The notes under the pieces: generated by a model
Databases searched by the model: none
Told to the model about the DNA's origin: nothing
What the model saw: the letters and a program-made list of their open reading frames with translations, nothing else
Shown here: piece after piece, positions 63,322 to 64,000 of the stretch
How positions within the stretch are numbered: the stretch's first letter is position 1
Layout of the letters: the number at the start of each line of letters is the position of its first letter
Made by a program: the position numbers and the translations under genes
DNA from: RHKX01 sp963823275
Lineage (GTDB): Bacteria > Actinomycetota > Thermoleophilia > Solirubrobacterales > 70-9
Assembly: GCA_963823275.1 (NCBI GenBank)
Contig: CAWGKW010000003.1
Span: 56,732 to 120,731 of the forward strand
Length of the DNA stretch: 64,000 nt
Direction: 5' to 3'

Positions 63322-63422
63322 GCTTCGGAAAACCCCGAGCGGCGTTCCTCTGCCCTAGGACGGGACGCCAGCCGCTTCCGGGTCGCAGCGCGGATGGCGT
63401 GCTCGAGCTGGTCGCGTCGCAT
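63322..63422 (-). pseudogene. N-terminal stub of a DUF6036-like nucleotidyltransferase toxin
   Basis: ATG 63422 overlaps the XRE gene stop (TGATG) and encodes MRRDQLEHAIRAAT, the typical first residues of the nucleotidyltransferase partners of such XRE antitoxins. After about 14 residues the similarity ends, the expected GSQAI catalytic motif is missing, and the frame runs into the hicA region. Read as a remnant cut off by hicAB insertion or deletion. Confidence 0.55.
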
Positions 63423-63937
63423 CAGCCCTCCTCGAGAACCGCGCGGCGCTCACCGGACGAGAGCAGGCCGCCGAAGGGGCTGACCTCTCGCATTTCGATC
63501 GAGCCTCGATCCAGTCCCGTGAGAACACGATGGAGACCGGGGACGTCACCGGTCTCGATGAGCGATTCCCAGCGCTCCAGGTTCCGCTCGTGCGGCTGGC
63601 CGCGCACGCCTTGCCGCAGGCGACTCAGGTTGTGAGTCAGGGTTGGCCGCCACTCCTCCAGCCGAGAGCGATCGAGTGACGTCGAGAGCTGGCGGTGAAG
63701 TCGCCAAGAGCTCCGCTCAGAACGAGTGAGACTGGGAACCACGGGGCGCCGCACCACCTCCAGGCGCCGCCCCATGGACGACAGCAGCCGGTCGAGCTGC
63801 TCGTCGCTCATCTCGATCCTGCCGGAGAGCATCTGACTGATGCTCGGCTGGTGGACGCCGCTCACTCGCGACAGCTCTGATTGGCTGGTGCCGGTCTCAG
63901 ACATCACCTCGCTCAGCAATTGGCCACGTTCGTTCAT
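63422..63937 (-). CDS. XRE-family HTH antitoxin/regulator
   Basis: 171 aa. N-terminal XRE HTH with TGTSQSELSRVSGVHQPSIS and QMLSGRIEMSDEQLDRLLSS, then a C-terminal helical region (WRPTLTHNLSRLRQGVRG; NLERWESLIETGD; LHRVLTGLDRGS). Family of XRE proteins that precede nucleotidyltransferase toxins; here the toxin is reduced to a stub. Autoregulation is likely through the palindrome at 63946-63964. Confidence 0.85.
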   Translation of the reverse strand: MNERGQLLSEVMSETGTSQSELSRVSGVHQPSISQMLSGRIEMSDEQLDRLLSSMGRRLEVVRRPVVPSLTRSERSSWRLHRQLSTSLDRSRLEEWRPTLTHNLSRLRQGVRGQPHERNLERWESLIETGDVPGLHRVLTGLDRGSIEMREVSPFGGLLSSGERRAVLEEG

Positions 63938-63945
63938 GGCGTGAC

Positions 63946-63964
63946 TATAGCAGTTTATGCTATA
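63946..63964 (-). promoter_or_regulatory. Operator/promoter of the XRE gene
   Basis: TATAGCA-GTTTA-TGCTATA has perfect 7-bp arms. Its right half on the minus strand reads TATAGT (63951-63946), a good -10, 8 nt before ATG 63937. An XRE dimer bound here would block transcription. Confidence 0.7.
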
Positions 63965-64000
63965 TCCGCCAGGAGGAAGTGCCGCCCGGGATCAGCCCGT

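Overview
The window is very GC-rich, with densely packed genes and many ATGA/TTGA/GTGA stop-start overlaps. It comes from the chromosomal origin region of an actinobacterium. The gene order gyrA-gyrB-dciA-recF-dnaN-dnaA | rpmH-rnpA-yidD-yidC-jag-rsmG-parA-parB, plus the FHA/PP2C/FtsW/PBP/PknB cluster, is actinobacterial. An E. coli-like insert in GyrB, DUF4446 and DUF5661 proteins and several secreted Ser/Thr-kinase-type receptors make a deep lineage such as Thermoleophilia/Solirubrobacterales my best guess. That placement is an inference; no 16S gene is present.

Layout. 0-3.4 kb: 3' part of uppP, a frameshifted purM and a receptor Ser/Thr kinase. 3.4-13.7 kb (minus strand): a cell-division and wall-signalling operon (polytopic kinase, fhaA, fhaB, PP2C phosphatase, ftsW, class B PBP, PASTA kinase, ddl); ftsW and the PBP each carry an apparent one-base insertion. 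13.8-17.7 kb: a membrane-anchored protein, a DUF4446 protein, pheA, an HNH nuclease and a secreted protein. 17.8-27.5 kb (minus): a possible leader/sORF element with a strong terminator, then gyrA, gyrB, dciA-like, recF, dnaN and dnaA. 27.7-32.2 kb (plus): rpmH, rnpA, yidD (with two parS-like sites inside its 5' coding region), yidC, jag, rsmG, parA and parB. Transcription diverges at about 27.5-27.7 kb, as expected beside oriC, but I see no canonical DnaA-box cluster.

32.2-46 kb: tRNA-Ile(GAU), a bifunctional-nuclease protein coupled to a beta-propeller/PKD secreted protein, a second ddl coupled to an aminotransferase, a MOSC protein, a phosphodiesterase-like protein, GtrA, polytopic membrane proteins, a vapBC module, tandem secreted paralogues, a RecD2-type helicase and an RHH/PIN module. 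46.4-53.5 kb: a redox island. A membrane-anchored c-type haem protein, a small secreted-type protein, a histidine kinase and a response regulator run leftward. Facing them is a six-gene fully overlapping operon: two Pro/Ala-rich membrane-anchored proteins, ApbE flavin transferase, ferric-reductase-like haem membrane protein, FAD-dependent ferredoxin reductase and a CxxHxxC ferredoxin. I regard this as the best candidate for an incompletely described electron-transfer system.

53.5-64 kb: mixed accessory genes (DUF5661, MFS, ridA-ilvA, serine protease, thermonuclease) interleaved with six toxin-antitoxin-like loci, several visibly decaying: a HicA-like/HTH pair, two vapBC loci with frameshifts, a GNAT/DUF1778 pair, hicAB, and an XRE antitoxin whose nucleotidyltransferase partner survives only as an N-terminal stub. 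No insertion sequence, rRNA operon or CRISPR array was seen.
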